From Sapria himalayana (Eukaryota > Streptophyta > Magnoliopsida > Malpighiales > Rafflesiaceae): DNA of 64,000 bases. Of this stretch, positions 12,791 through 26,042 are shown one piece after another (within the stretch, counting starts at the first letter, position 1; every line of letters begins with the position of its first letter). Where the stretch lies: positions 1 to 64,000 of the forward strand of contig JAREIK010010331.1 of NCBI GenBank assembly GCA_029783825.1, read 5' to 3'. Under the pieces are notes generated by a model that was not told the origin of the DNA, made no database searches, and saw only the letters and a list, made by a program, of their open reading frames with translations. Made by a program: the position numbers and the translations under genes.

Positions 12791-14017
12791 ATGTATATAT
12801 TAGCAAATTATTAATATTTTTAATTATTAAACCATTAAATAAGCAATGTATATATATAATAAAAAAGACTCATTAATTTTATTTAATATCATAATTTTTT
12901 CGACAAAATTAATGTGTGTGTAGCAAGGTACACATGAAAAACAAATACCTTACAATCTTTTATTATAATATTAATTAAATAATAAATATATAAACAATTA
13001 AAAAAATATGTTTAGCCTTATAAAAAAATAACAAATAGTTACAAAATTAACAAATATCTTATAATAAGACATAAATAAAAAGATGATTTGTCTTATAGCC
13101 ACTCGCCTAAGAATTACAAAATACTTTAAATGTTAAAAATATATAAAAATTTATATTTTATGGTTATAAATTTTTAAAGAATTCAGATTAATTTTTACGA
13201 AAATAATATGAAATAATTTTAAAGGCATAAAATTTTATATTATTTGATATCATTAATAATTTTTAAAATTCAAAAAATTACTTAAAGTAAGAATATAATT
13301 AAAAAATGTTATATTTATTATTTTAATAAAAACTTAATGTTAAAAGCTAAATGTAAAAATACTATTTAATTGTTTAATTCATATAAATTTTAGTGGGAGC
13401 AAACATCTATGTATTTTTTATAAAAATTAATTTATTTTCTTTTAATTTTATTAAAAAAATTATAATTTTATTATATTTCAAGATTTTCAAAATTTGTATT
13501 ATTTATTTTTTTAAAAGTTTTCTATAATCAGAATTTTTTTTTACTTATAATAATATTAATTTTTACTAGATTATTCATCAATTCAAATATTTTTGAAAAT
13601 ATTTTTTAGTTTATCATACAATAAATTAATTTGCATTTATATTTGTAAAAATTTTAATATATGTTAATTTAATTTTTAAAATATCGAAAAAAATTATTAT
13701 ACATATTGAATTTATTATTTAAAATTACTTTAATACAAATTTTTAAGTTTCTTAATTTAAAATTTTAGAAAATTTTTTTATATAATTCTAAAAAAATTAA
13801 TACATCATAAAAAAAGTTATTTTAAACCTTACATATATAATTTTTTTTATTTTTATATTTTTTAATTTATTTATTTATAATATAATTTTTTTATGATTTT
13901 ACGAGGAGAATATATCTTTCAAGTATTGCTCATCTATAGACCATTAACATACATTTAATAAAATAAAATAAAATATTAAAACTAATAATAAATTAAAAAA
14001 ATTTAATAACTAAAAAT
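12791..14017. other. AT-rich spacer of the Y-type arm
   Basis: Extremely AT-rich, gene-free. It parallels 38,040-39,190 (same strand) and 28,290-29,540 (inverted). For instance, GCCACTCGCCTAAGA-like sequence near 13,100 corresponds to GGCGAGTGGCTAGAAG near 29,200 on the other strand. Confidence 0.6.
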
Positions 14018-15047
14018 TGGCTAGGGAAATTCGGTCGCTAAATGCGTAGCTATTATATAAATTTTATTAGCTAGAGAAAATCTATCGCTATATTATGAAT
14101 TTTATTAGCTAGAAAAAATCAATCACTAAATCCGTCGCTAAATTATAAATTTTATTAGCTAGAGAAATTTCATTGCTAAATCCATCACTAAATTAAGGAT
14201 TTGATTAGCTAGGGAAAATCCATCGCTAAATACGTCACTAATTTAGGAATTTTATTAGCTAGGAAAATTCAGTTGCTAAATCTGTAGCTAAATCATGGAT
14301 TTTATTCGCTAGGGAAAATTCGTCGCTAAAACTGTAGCTAAATTACGGATTTTATTAGCTAGAGAAAATCCTTCGCTAAATCCGTAGCTAAATTATCGAT
14401 TTTATTATCTAGGGAAAATCCTTCGCTAATTCCGTAGCTAAATTATGGATTTTATTAGCTAGGTAAATTCCTCGCTAAATCCGTCAATAAATTAAGGATT
14501 TTATTTGCTAGGAATAATTCCGTCGCTAAATTCATTACTAAATTAAGGATTTTATTTGCTAGAGAAATTTCATCGCTAAATCCATCTCTAATTTATGGAT
14601 TTTATTAGTTAGGAAAATTTTGTTACTTAATCTCTAGCTAACTCTTTATTTTATTAGCTAGGGAAAATTCGTCGCTAAATCTATCGCTAAGTTCAGGCTT
14701 TTATTAGCTAGGGATATTTCGTCGCTAAATTTATCGCTAAGTTTCCCGCTTTTCTTCAGCACAATTTATAAAAATTTTCCGTCGCTAATCCTTCGCTAAG
14801 ATCCCCCCTTTTCTTGAGTTGAATATACGAAAATTTTTCGTCGCTAAACTGTCACTAAATCCATAGCTAAATTCCCCGCTTTTCTTGAGCGGAATTTACA
14901 AAAAATTTTCTGTCGCTAATCCGTCGCTATTTTTTTTTCAAAGAAAAATCAAAAAATATTTGCTATTCCCTAGCTAATCCCCCGCAATTTAGCTAGGGAT
15001 TGATCCCTAGCTAAAATTTTTTAGCTAAATCAATATTTTCTTTTAGT
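14018..15047. mobile_element. Solo subterminal arm of a Y-type CACTA element nested in W
   Basis: About twenty degenerate ~50-base units built from TTTATTAGCTAGGGAAAAT and CGTCGCTAAATC, ending with the palindrome at 14,990-15,013 (stem TAGCTAGGGAT) and then TATTTTCTTTTAGTA. The last is a degraded form of the CACTA tip seen at 40,112 (ATTTTCTTGTAGTG). The sequence to the right (15,048 onward) continues the element-W alignment, so this arm was inserted into W. No partner arm is visible to the left, so it is a solo arm or a truncated element. Confidence 0.7.
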
Positions 15048-16590
15048 ATTTTAAGAAAACTAAAATAATAAAAATGGATGTAAATATATATAAAAAAAAG
15101 TGAAAAAAATTAAAAAGTAAAATAAAATTATAAAAATTTATTAATTAAAATTTAAAAAGTTAAAAACAATTTTATTTAACCATAAATGATATTAATTCAT
15201 AAATAACAAAATTTAAGGTTAATAGTTAATAAAATTAATTTCATAAATAACAAAATTAAGGTTAATAGTTAATAAAATTAATTCAAAATAAAAAAATTTA
15301 TTAATGACTATAAAAATGAAGAAAAAAAAATATTACTAATATCCATGAAAACTAATAATAGGTAATTAAATTTTCATATTATTTCATTAACATATTATTT
15401 ATTATAACCATAAATAAATTATATAAATGCATAACTATACAAAAATTTTAACATTTCATATTATTTATAGTTTGTGGATAAATTTATAATATTATTTCAT
15501 AAATAAAAAATTAATAATATGATATTATAAAAAAGTATTTCATATATATATAATGGTGTTAAATTTTTAAGAATTTATATTATTTTTTATGAATATAATA
15601 TGAAATAATATTAAAGATAAAATTTCATAATATTTGATATAATTTATAATTTATAAAATTCAAAAAATTACTTTAAATAAGAAGATCATTAAAAAAAGTT
15701 ATATTTATTATTTTAATAAAAATGAAATATTAAAAGCTAATAAAAAAAATCTTACTCGATTATTTAATTCTTATCAATTAAAATTGCATCAGTGCAAAAA
15801 ATAAAACTTGAATTCAATTAAACTTAGGGGCAAATTTAATTTTTTGTAGAACAAAAAATATAATTAGTACTATTTTATATAACTCTTTTTAAACCCTAAA
15901 AAATCCTTAAATTATTCTTTTAATAACAACATGAAGATATTTTTTTGTAATCATACAATCTTTTTTGATCTAATTAAAATATTTATGTATTTATCTTTAA
16001 ATATTAATTTATTTCCTTTTATATTTTATAAATAATTTGAAATTTTATTTTATAATTCAAAATTTCAAATCTTTTAGTAATTATTTTTTAAAAGTTTCAT
16101 ATAATCATAAAAATATTTCTTTGTACTTTAAATAAAATAAATAATTACTTGTTTATTCGTTAATTTAGATATTTTTGTAAATATTTTGTATTTATTGATA
16201 CAATTAATTATTTTAGCTTTTTATTAGAAGAAATTTATATGTATGTTCATTATCTATTAAAATATCTTTAAAATGATGATAATTATAGAATTAATTAGCT
16301 AATATTTTTTAAAACAAATATTTTAATTTCATTATTAAAAATTTTAAAAAAATTTTTGTATATATTTTTTTAAAATTTTTATAATCATTAAAATTATTAT
16401 TTTAGTCTTTATTAATATAAATTTTTATTCGTATTTATATATTATTGAAATTATTTATTTATAATTTTATATTTTAATAATTATATGAGAGAATGTGTGT
16501 TTAAAGGATCCATCATAAATATCCATGAACAGATTTAATTTACAAAATTACATCAAATATTAAAATAAATAATATATAAAAAATAAAAAA
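15048..16590 (-). other. AT-rich 5' region of element W
   Basis: Gene-free, very AT-rich. Read on the minus strand it matches the 5' region of the right-hand element (about 51,750-52,950). Shared features are ATATCATTTATGGTTAAA near 15,190, a TCAAATAATATGAAAT-like stretch, and AAACCCTAAAAA near 15,890. There is a tandem pair of ~60-base AT units at about 15,195-15,300 (GGTTAATAGTTAATAAAATT). Confidence 0.55.
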
Positions 16591-17030
16591 TATAAATCAG
16601 TGTAGAATAGCGTTGGAAATAATCCAAAGCCCAAATCGATAGGGAAAATTCCATAGCTAAATGCATATATTTTGTGAAAATTTTTATTTAAGAACTAATT
16701 GCTTACAATTAATAAATAATCATATAAAAATTTTTTAGATAATTATTTATCGACAGATTTTGTCTCAATCTAATTAGCTAGAGAAATTCAATCCCTAAAT
16801 TCATTGCTAAAATGATATCATTATTTGCACAAAAATCTACGATAATATTAGGCAAAGACATTTTTCAATCAAAAATTTCGATCTCTAGTCCATCACAAAT
16901 CCATCACAAATTTGTATTTCAATGTAAAATATGACATCTCATGCTATTAACTAGATAATCCCTCACAAATTAACTAGGAAAAATTTTCCTAGCTAATTTT
17001 CATAGCAAAACAAACATTTTCTTATAGTGA
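16591..17030 (-). mobile_element. 5' terminus of CACTA element W
   Basis: Read on the minus strand it begins CACTATAAGAAAATGTT at 17,030, a CACTA-type tip, followed by subterminal GCTAGGGA/TAGTTAAT-type repeats, ACAAATTTGTGATGGA, and GCTAATTAGATTGAGACA near 16,780. The same order occurs at 26,043 and 51,115 on the plus strand. This defines the outer 5' edge of the inverted left-hand element. The GATA array begins at the next base. Confidence 0.85.
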
Positions 17031-17392
17031 GATAGATAGACATATTGATAGATAGATAAATATAAATAGACAGATATATAGATAGATAGATAGATAGACA
17101 GACAAGTAGATAGATAGATAAATATAGAAATAGATAGGTATATAGATAGATAGGCAGATATATAGATATATAGATCGATAGACATATAAATAGATAGAAA
17201 TCCATATAGATAGACATATATATAGACAAAAAGAAACATAGATAGATAGATAGACATACAGTTAGATAGATATATAGATAGATTGTTGGATAAATATTTA
17301 GATAGATATATACACAAATAAATAGATGAATAGATAGATATACATAAAGATAGACAAACATTTAGATAGACATATTATAGACAGATAGATAG

Positions 17393-17423
<31 letters not shown>

Positions 17424-17624
17424 GATAGATAAATATGTAGATAGACAAACAGATAGACACATAGATATAGACAGATAGTTAGATAGATACATAGATAAAT
17501 AGATAGATAGTCATATACATAGAAAGATAGATATATAGACATATAGATAGAATGATAGATAAACAAATAGTGACACATATAAACATACAAATATATAGAT
17601 AGATAGACAGATAGATAAATGGAT

Positions 17625-17655
<31 letters not shown>

Positions 17656-18120
17656 CAGATAGATAGGCAGATAGATATAAAGACATATAGAAAGACAGAT
17701 AAACAGATAGATAAGCAAATAATTAGACAAATAGATAGATAGATATATAAATAGATAAATACATAGATGGATAGATATATAACAAACATATAGACAAATT
17801 GAATGATAGGTAGATATATCAATATATAAATAGATATATTGATATATAGATTGATAGACAAATTGATAGACAAATTTATAGAAAGATTGATATACAGAAT
17901 GATAGACAGATTGATTGATAAATACATAAATAGATAGATAGATAGATAAATTGATTGACAGATTGATAGATAGATAGATAGATAGATAGATAGACAGATA
18001 GATAGAGAAATAGATTAATATATAAATAGATAGATAGATTGATATATATATATATTATTAGATAGTAAGATAGATAGATAAACATATAATAAGATAGACA
18101 GAAACCTATATTGATGAATA
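17031..18120. repeat. (GATA)n degenerate tetranucleotide array
   Basis: About 1.1 kb of GATA units with frequent one-base variants (GACA, AATA, TATA). It starts exactly at the W terminus and ends exactly at the CACTACTAAA tip at 18,121. The period of four read in threes gives long spurious Tyr/Leu/Ser/Ile-repeat ORFs on the minus strand. The strand is opposite to the arrays at 19,996-26,042 and 40,113-51,114. Confidence 0.95.
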
Positions 18121-18782
18121 CACTACTAAAAATCACCATATTACCGACCAAATATTTGGTCTATAATTCGGTGTTTTTTGGTAGGTAATCCAATTAGCGA
18201 TCATTTACCGACCAATAAAAGTAGTCACAATTTTGCACGTCGCTAAATTTTTTACCAACGAAAAAACTATTTGTCAGTAAATTGCTGACCATTTACCGAT
18301 TCTCTGGCGACAATAATTTATCGACTAAATATTGACAATGTATCAACCGAATAAATAATGTCGGTATATGGTCTCCAAATTATCGATAATTAACAACCAT
18401 TTACATACCAATCACCGACAAATAAGTATCGACTATATTCCGACCATTTTCCGACCAAAAAATTAGGTTAGTAAATTGTCTCTAAATGGTCGTTAATTAC
18501 TGACCATTTTGAGATCATTACCGACAAATGATTTCCAACTAAATTCCAACCACTTTCTGACCAAAATAATTTTGTCACTAAATGGGCATAAAATAGTCGA
18601 TAAAAACCTAAAAAATCACGATAAAAAATAGACAAAAATCTTTTAAAATCATTGCTCGTTAATTCATCTCCAAAAGGATTACAAACCATTTGGTGACCTT
18701 TTACCAAACATCGATAATTAAAAATTTTGTTCAGTTTGGTCGCAATTCGGTCGGTAATTACCAACCAATTTCTTTAGTAGTA
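18121..18782. mobile_element. CACTA-type MITE or element end, ~0.66 kb
   Basis: Left tip CACTACTAAAAATCACC. The right end reads TTTCTTTAGTAGTA (inverse TACTACTAAAGAAA), so the tips are inverted with the outer G changed to A. Inside are repeats of TTACCGACCAAAT and GGTCGGTAATTACC type, distinct from the TAGCTAGGGA repeats of W/Y/Z. No coding capacity. The flanking triplets (ATA and ATT) do not match exactly, so a 3-base target duplication is unconfirmed. Alternatively, this is the 3' end of the element whose Transposase_24 remnant lies at 19,010-19,830. Confidence 0.7.
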
Positions 18783-19009
18783 ATTCTATGGCTGCTACAG
18801 AAACTGAAATAAAAAACACAAAAGAAAACATTTTGCTTCTAATTATGATTCAGTTCCTACAGAAACATTTAAAGATAAAACAACAAAATAAAAATCCAAA
18901 TAATTCAAGCAAACAACTATATATACTGGATTTATATATTAAAAACATCAAAATAAAATAAAAAATTAAAATCCAAAATCAAAGTTTAAGGAATTGAAAA
19001 AAAATATGG
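18783..19009. other. Spacer between MITE and Transposase_24 remnant
   Basis: A-rich sequence, no ORF. It is probably the 3' flank of the minus-strand Transposase_24 remnant. Confidence 0.4.
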
Positions 19010-19850
19010 GTAATACTCTCAATCATCGAACCTAATTTCATAATCATTATTCTGCGATGTTTTTGGTACATATGGTGAGATGTCGGGTACTAGGGTAGAG
19101 TTATCTACTGTTGCTAGTCTTGATGTTGTTGCTACAGGTGCTGTAGTAGGTGATAGAGTAGAAGCTATAGCTAGATCATTATGCCGAACAATACGAGATA
19201 GATAATTAGGGTTGAACTATAGTCCTCCCTCCTGAAATTTTTTTATAAACCAATCAAAATGCATACACAACTCATTTCTATCATCCTCATAGTCGATCAT
19301 GCGTTGCATGGTATATGCCAACTAAAACTGTAGCTAATTTTGCATCTCGTCCGTAAATTCCTCCATCTTCAAGACCAAATTCGAAATTAGTCCTGAAAAT
19401 TCAGCTTCATAGTTTGGTCATCTATGCGAGTAGAATGATGATCTCACCGAATCGACGAAATATATGGGCATCTTTTTTTTCACATCAAAAGCCACATACC
19501 AAATCTGATTAGCATCAACTAGTGGAGCTAATGAATGAGAACTACCTGTTGCACCTTCACATGAACCTGAAGTAAACTGGGAATATGCTTGAATCGTAGC
19601 AGCTAACAATTCCTCATATCTCGCCTAATAAAAATTCACGAAAAGTATTTCAATTTATATTCTAACTAAAAAAAATTAATTTTTTTAATTTAAACTTACA
19701 TTTGCTGCTTAAGAACTCTAATTAATGAAAGTCTGATCATCATGAGCCTTTGTGTGTGTGTGTGTGTGTGTCTGAATAAGTGAGGAGGACTGGGCTTCTT
19801 ACCCTTTTTGCTTGTCTATAATTACACAAAATAGATATGTTAATTATATT
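19010..19850 (-). pseudogene. Transposase_24 (Ptta/En/Spm) remnant of another CACTA family
   Basis: Minus strand. The first exon (about 19,830-19,700) reads YSDTHTHTHTKAHDDQTFIN, matching the family's THTKK-x-DG-TF(V/I) motif, here stretched by a (TG)n microsatellite at 19,750-19,771. An AT-rich, intron-like gap follows. The second exon (19,626 to about 19,010) has LLAATIQAYSQFTSGSCEGA, GSSHSLAPL, QIWYVAFDVKKKMPIYFVDS, then a helical stretch around LVLKMEEFTDEMQ and a Thr/Ser-rich tail. Stops interrupt it (after FYSHR and after QNQLQF). It differs clearly from gene 2 of W and Z, so it belongs to another CACTA family. The 5' half of the protein is missing. Confidence 0.7.
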
Positions 19851-19995
19851 GAAAAAAAAAATTTATGATTAATGAAATTTGGGCATAATTGAGCACAATT
19901 CACAATGAAATAAACATAAAAAGTATAAATTAGAAATAATACTAATGCTCATTCATGCTCTCGCATAGAGCGAGATCCACAAGTGTGTGTAGACA
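19851..19995. other. Non-coding spacer before the CTAT array
   Basis: A-rich, no feature recognised. Its right edge (about 19,985-19,996, AGACAGATCTGTCTATC) is one of only two array edges in the window not marked by a CACTA tip. A short palindrome, AGACAGATCTGTCT, lies exactly at the edge. Confidence 0.4.
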
Positions 19996-22900
19996 GATCT
20001 GTCTATCTATCTATATAAATATCTATCTATCTATTAGTCAATTTATGTTTATATTAATATATCTTTCTGCCTGTCTATCTGTCTATCTATTAATCTATCT
20101 ATCTAAATGACTATCTATCTATCTATTTATCATTCTATCTATCTATCTATCTATATATCAATATTTCTATTAATATGTCAATCAATTTGTCTATCAATCA
20201 CTTTATCAATCTGTCTAACAATCTTTCTATCAATCTATTCTATGAATTTGTCTATCAATTAATATATCAAACTATCTATCTTTCTATCTAACTAACTATC
20301 TATCTATCTATATTTCTATCTATCTATCTCTCTATCTATTTATCTATATGTTTATCTATCTGTCTTTTGATATGTCTATCTATCCATCCATCCATCTATC
20401 TATTTATCTATAAGTGTATTTATTTTTTTATCAATTTGTCTACCAATCTATCTATCAATCTGTCTATCAAAAAGTCTATCAAAATATTTTTTGTCTATCT
20501 ATTTCTATATCAATCAATCTATCAATCTCTCTATCAATCTATCTATCAATCTTTCTATCAATCTATCTCTCAATCAATCTATCAATTTGTTTCTGAATCT
20601 ATATATCAAACTTTCTATAAATCTATTTATCAATATTGTCTTTCATTCATTCTATCAATTTATTTATCAATATATCTATCAATCAATTATTCAATATGTC
20701 AACCTATCTATCTATTTATCTATCTATCTTTCTATCTTTCCATCTATCTATCTGTCTATCTATCTATCTATCTATCTATCTATTTATATATAAATTTATT
20801 TATCTATTTTTCTATCTATCTATCTAACTATTTGTACATCTATCTATGTATCTATCTATCTATCTGTCTATCTATCTATCTATCACTCTGTCTATCTTTC
20901 TATCTATATGTATGTATGTCTATCAATCTATATATTAATTTATCTATGTATCTATATATTTTTCTTTATATCTGTCTAACTATCATTCTATCTATATATG
21001 TATTTATTTATCTATCTATATGTCTATCAATCAATCTATTTTTCTATCATTATGTCTATCTATTTTTCTATCAATCTATATATCTATATCTCTTATTATC
21101 TATTTATATATCTGTCTATCTATGTATCTAATTTTTTAACAATATTTCTGTCAGTCTATCTATCTATCTTTATAACTATTTGTCTATCTTTGTGTCTATC
21201 TATCTATTTATCTATATGTTTGTCTATATATCTATTTATTTGTAACTTAGTCTATTTATATTTCTATTAGTATATCCGTCTGACAGACTATTTGTCTGTA
21301 TGACTATCTATTTGTATGCATGACTATTTGTCTGTCTGTCTATCTATTCATATGCCTATCAAACTACTATCTATTAGTCTATCTATTTATTTATCTATCT
21401 AAATATCTATCTATCTATTTATCTTTCTGTCTATGTGTCTATCTATCTAACTATCTAACTATTGTTTGTTTTTCTATATGTCTATTTATTTGTCAATGTA
21501 TTTGTCTGTTATCTCTCTATCAATCTATTAATCTTTTTAACTATCTATCTATTTATGTGTTTATCTATCTATATATTTAAATGTAAATCTATATACTTAT
21601 CTATTTGTCTATCTATCTATCTGTCTATTTATCAATAAATCTATCTATCGATTTTTTTTTCTATATATCTATCCATCTATATGTAAATTTATTTATCTAT
21701 CTGACAATCTATCTGCCTTTCAATCTGTATATCTATCTATCTTTATATCTGACTAATATTTTATCTATCTTTCTGGCTATCTTTATGTCTATCTATGTGT
21801 TTATAGGACTATATATCTATATGTCTATCTATATATCTATTTACATATCTATCTATCTATCATTCTATTTATCAATCTTTATATTAATCTGTCTATGAAT
21901 CTGTCTATAAATCAATCTATCAATTTGTTTATGAATCCATCTATCAATCTATGAATTTATCAATCTATCAATTTATCTATCTATCTACGGATATGTTTAT
22001 CTATATGTCTATTAATCTATCTATCTATCTATCTGTCTGTTTATCTATTTTTTTATCAATCTATCTATTAATTTGTCTATCAATATGTCTATTAATCTGT
22101 CTATCAATCTATCTATCAATCCATCAATCAATAGATCAATAAACATGTCTATAAATATGTCTATAAATTTATCTATCAATATGTTTATAAATCTATATAT
22201 CAATATGTCTATCATTTAATTAATTTTTCTATCTATCTATTAGTCTATCTATTTATCTATCAAATTGAATATTTATTAATCTTTCAATAAGTATATGAAT
22301 CTATTTAGTTTATCAATCTCAATCAATCTATCTATCAATCAATTTATCTATAAATCTATCTATCTATTTTCTATTCGTCTCTCTATCTATCTATCTATTT
22401 ATTAGCTACATATTTGTATATCTATTTGTATATCTATATATATATCTATTTATCGTAATGACTATCTATCGATCTATCTATCTATCTATCAATATATTTT
22501 TCTATCTATCTGTCTATCTTTCTATATATCTATCTATCTATATATCATTCTAATTGTTTATAAATCTATCTATCAATCTATTTATCAATATGACTATCAA
22601 TCTATATTTCAATCTATCAATAATCTGTCTATCATTGTGTCTATAAATAAATCTATATATATATATTTGTCTATGTATCTATCTATTTATCTAACAATCA
22701 ATTTTTTTATCGATCTATTTATCTATATTATTATCTATCTATCAATATTTCTATCAAAGTGTATATTTATATGTCTATATCTATTAATCTATATATTTAT
22801 TAAGATATCATTAATCTATCTATCAATCTGACTATATCTCAATCTATTTATTTGTCTATCTGTCTGTCTATCAATCAATTTATTTATTTATCAATCATTT

Positions 22901-24445
22901 TGTCTATAAATCTATATACCAATCTATCTATCCTTCTCCCTATCAATCTGTCTTTTATTTGTCTATTTATCTGTAGATCTATTTGTCTAACTATATGTCT
23001 ATCTATCTGTTTATCTATCTCACTTCTATCTATATATCTATCTATGTATCAATTTATTTATCTATCTACCATTCTATATTTCTATCTATTTATCTGTCTA
23101 TCTATCTATCTATCTTAATATCACGATATATGTCTATCTATCTGTCTATCTTTATGTATGTCTATTTGTCTATGTATCTCTCTATCTATCAGTTTATTAA
23201 TCTACTTATCTATCTGTCTATCTATCTAGTTCTATGTTTGTTTATCTATTTATCTATCAATCCATCAATCTATCTATCTAACTATCTATCTGTTCGTTTG
23301 TCTGTTTATTCGTCTATCTAAGTATCTATCTATCATTCTATTTGTTTGTTTTCATGTGTCTCTTTCTATCTATCTATCTATCTATATGTCTGTCTGTCTA
23401 TATATATATATCAATCTATTTATCAATCAATCAATCTATCTATTTATCTATATTTCTATCTATCTTAATATCTCTCTATCTGTCTATCTATTTGTCTATA
23501 TAACTGTCTATCAATCCATCTATCTGTCGATCTATATATCTATTAGTCTGTTTATCTATATATTTATTTGTTTGTCTATCTATCTAGATAACTGTCTAAC
23601 TATTTGTCTTCCTGTCTCTCTAGTTATCTACCCACATGAATGTCTATTTGTCTATCTGTGTGTTAGTATGCATGTCTTCAAACTATTTATTTATCTATAT
23701 GTATATAAATATGTGTATCTATCTGTATGTATGTCAATCTATCTGTCTATTTATATGTCTATCTATCTATATATCTAGTTATCTATCTAATTATATATCT
23801 ATTTATATATCTTTCTATCTAACTATCTATATATCTTTCTATCCATCTTTTTATCTATATCTTTATCTATAATTCTATTTATATATCTATCTTTTTGTCT
23901 ATCTATCCATCTATCTATTTATATATCTATCTATCTATCTATTTTTCTAATAATCTATCGATCTATATGTCTATCCATATATTATCTATCATTCTATCTA
24001 TAAATCAATTAATCCTTTTATCTATCTTTCTATCTATATATCAATATCTTTATCTGTATGTTTGTCTATCAATCTTTTTATCTAGCTATCTATATATCTA
24101 TTTCTCTAATAATCTATCAATCTATCTGTCTATCTATGTGTCTATATATCATTCTTTTGATCAATCTATCTATCTATCTATTTGTCTATCTATCTGTCTA
24201 TCAATCTACATAACAATTTGTCTATCAATTAGTCTATCTATCAGTCTTTTAATCTGTCAATTAATCTGTCTATCAAACTATCTATCTATCGATCTAACTA
24301 TCTATTTGTTTATCTAAATGTCTTTCTATCTAAGTATCTATTTTTCTATTAGTTTGTCTATCTTTTTGTCTGCCTGCGTGCCTATTTGCCTAATTGTCTA
24401 CCTACCTTAAGTCTAAAAATCTCTTCATCTGTCTATCTATCTGTG

Positions 24446-24476
<31 letters not shown>

Positions 24477-25461
24477 TTGTCTATCTAGTTTTATATCTAT
24501 ATGTCTATCTTTCAATCTCTCTAAAAATCTATATTTCAATCTATATATCAATCTGTCTATCAATCTCTATGTTTATATATATATATCTATGTATCTATTT
24601 ATCATTCTATCTATCTGTCTATCAATCAGTATATCAATTTGTGTATTAATCTATCTATCAAACAATCTATATGTCTATTTTTCTTTGTGTCTATCTATTT
24701 GCCTATCTATTTGTTTGTCTATCTATCTATTTATCTATCTATCTATTTTTCTACCTACCTGATTTGCTTTCTACCTCCCTGACTCTCTATCTATCTTTCT
24801 ATTTGTGTATCTATTTATCTATCTGTATATATATTTGTTTGTTTGTTTGTCTTTTTGTTTATCTATCTATCTAACTATATATTTGTCTGTCTGTATGTTT
24901 GTCTATTTTAATATCTATCTGTCTTTCTATCTATCTGTCTATCTGTTTGTCTATCTATCGGTCTATCAATCTTTATATCTATTTATCTTTCTTTCTCTAT
25001 TTCTTTCAATCTATATGTCTATTTATCTGTCTATATATTTTTCTATCTATCAATCTGTCTCTCTATCTATCTATCTTTTTGTCTGTCAATCTATTTGTTT
25101 GTTTGTGTGTTTATCTATTTGTCTGTCTATTTGTCTATCTGCCTCCCTAACTATCTGCATGACTGACTATCTTTCTGTTTGTTTTTGTGTTTGTCTTAAT
25201 GTCTATCTATTTAATTGTCTATTTTTTTTATCTATTTGTGTATCTATCAATCAGTGTGTCTTTCTATATGTGTGTCTATTTTACTGTCTATCTCTCTATC
25301 TATCTCTCTGTCTATATATCTATCCATCTTTTTTCTATTATATGTCTATCTATTTGTCAATCTTATTTCTATCTATCCCTATATTTATTTATTTATATAT
25401 CTTTCTATATATATGTATATCTATCTATCAGGTTATGTATCTATCTATCTATCTATCTATC

Positions 25462-25498
<37 letters not shown>

Positions 25499-25776
25499 TT
25501 CTCTTTTGTCTTTTTATCTATCTATCTATCTATCTATCTCTATCTATCTATCTTTCTTTCTTTCTTTTTCTCTTTTGTCTTTTATCTATCTATCTATATA
25601 TCGATCTATTTATCTATCTATCTATGTATCTGTCTATCTAATTGTCTATATGTCTATTTATCGATCTATCTATCTATATGTCTATCTATTTATCTATCTA
25701 TCTATTTATCTATCTATGTCTCTATCTATCAATGTATGTATGTATGTATCTGTCTATCTAGCTATCTATCTATCTG

Positions 25777-25812
<36 letters not shown>

Positions 25813-26042
25813 CAATCTATCTGTCTACCTATCTGTCTTTTCATCTATTTATCTATCTATTTATTTATTTATCTATCTATTAGTCTATCTATATGTTTTT
25901 CTTTCTATCTATTTATCTATCTATTTATTTATCTATCTATCTATCAACCAATCTATCAATCTATCTGTTTATCTATCTATCTGTCTCTATCTATTATATT
26001 GTGTCTATCTATCTATCTATCTATTTATTAATATGTCTATTT
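19996..26042. repeat. (CTAT)n degenerate array, 6 kb
   Basis: Continuous CTAT/TATC tetranucleotide with regional variants: CAAT-rich blocks (about 20,150-20,700 and 21,900-22,650), TTTGTCTGTCTG-rich blocks (about 24,840-25,200), and a ~68-base duplicated unit containing TTTTCTCTTTTGTCTTT (25,490-25,590). Ends two bases before the CACTA tip at 26,043. The long Leu-Ser-Ile-Tyr ORFs (up to 287 residues) occur in all forward frames and are artefacts. Confidence 0.95.

Noticed and set aside
16993..18151. Long minus-strand Tyr/Leu/Ser/Ile-rich ORFs
   Set aside because: A four-base repeat read in triplets gives a 12-base, four-residue cycle with no stops. Open frames in several registers, no start context, no non-repeat domain.
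18468..18764. 98-residue minus-strand ORF
   Set aside because: Lies within the MITE subterminal repeats and has no domain.
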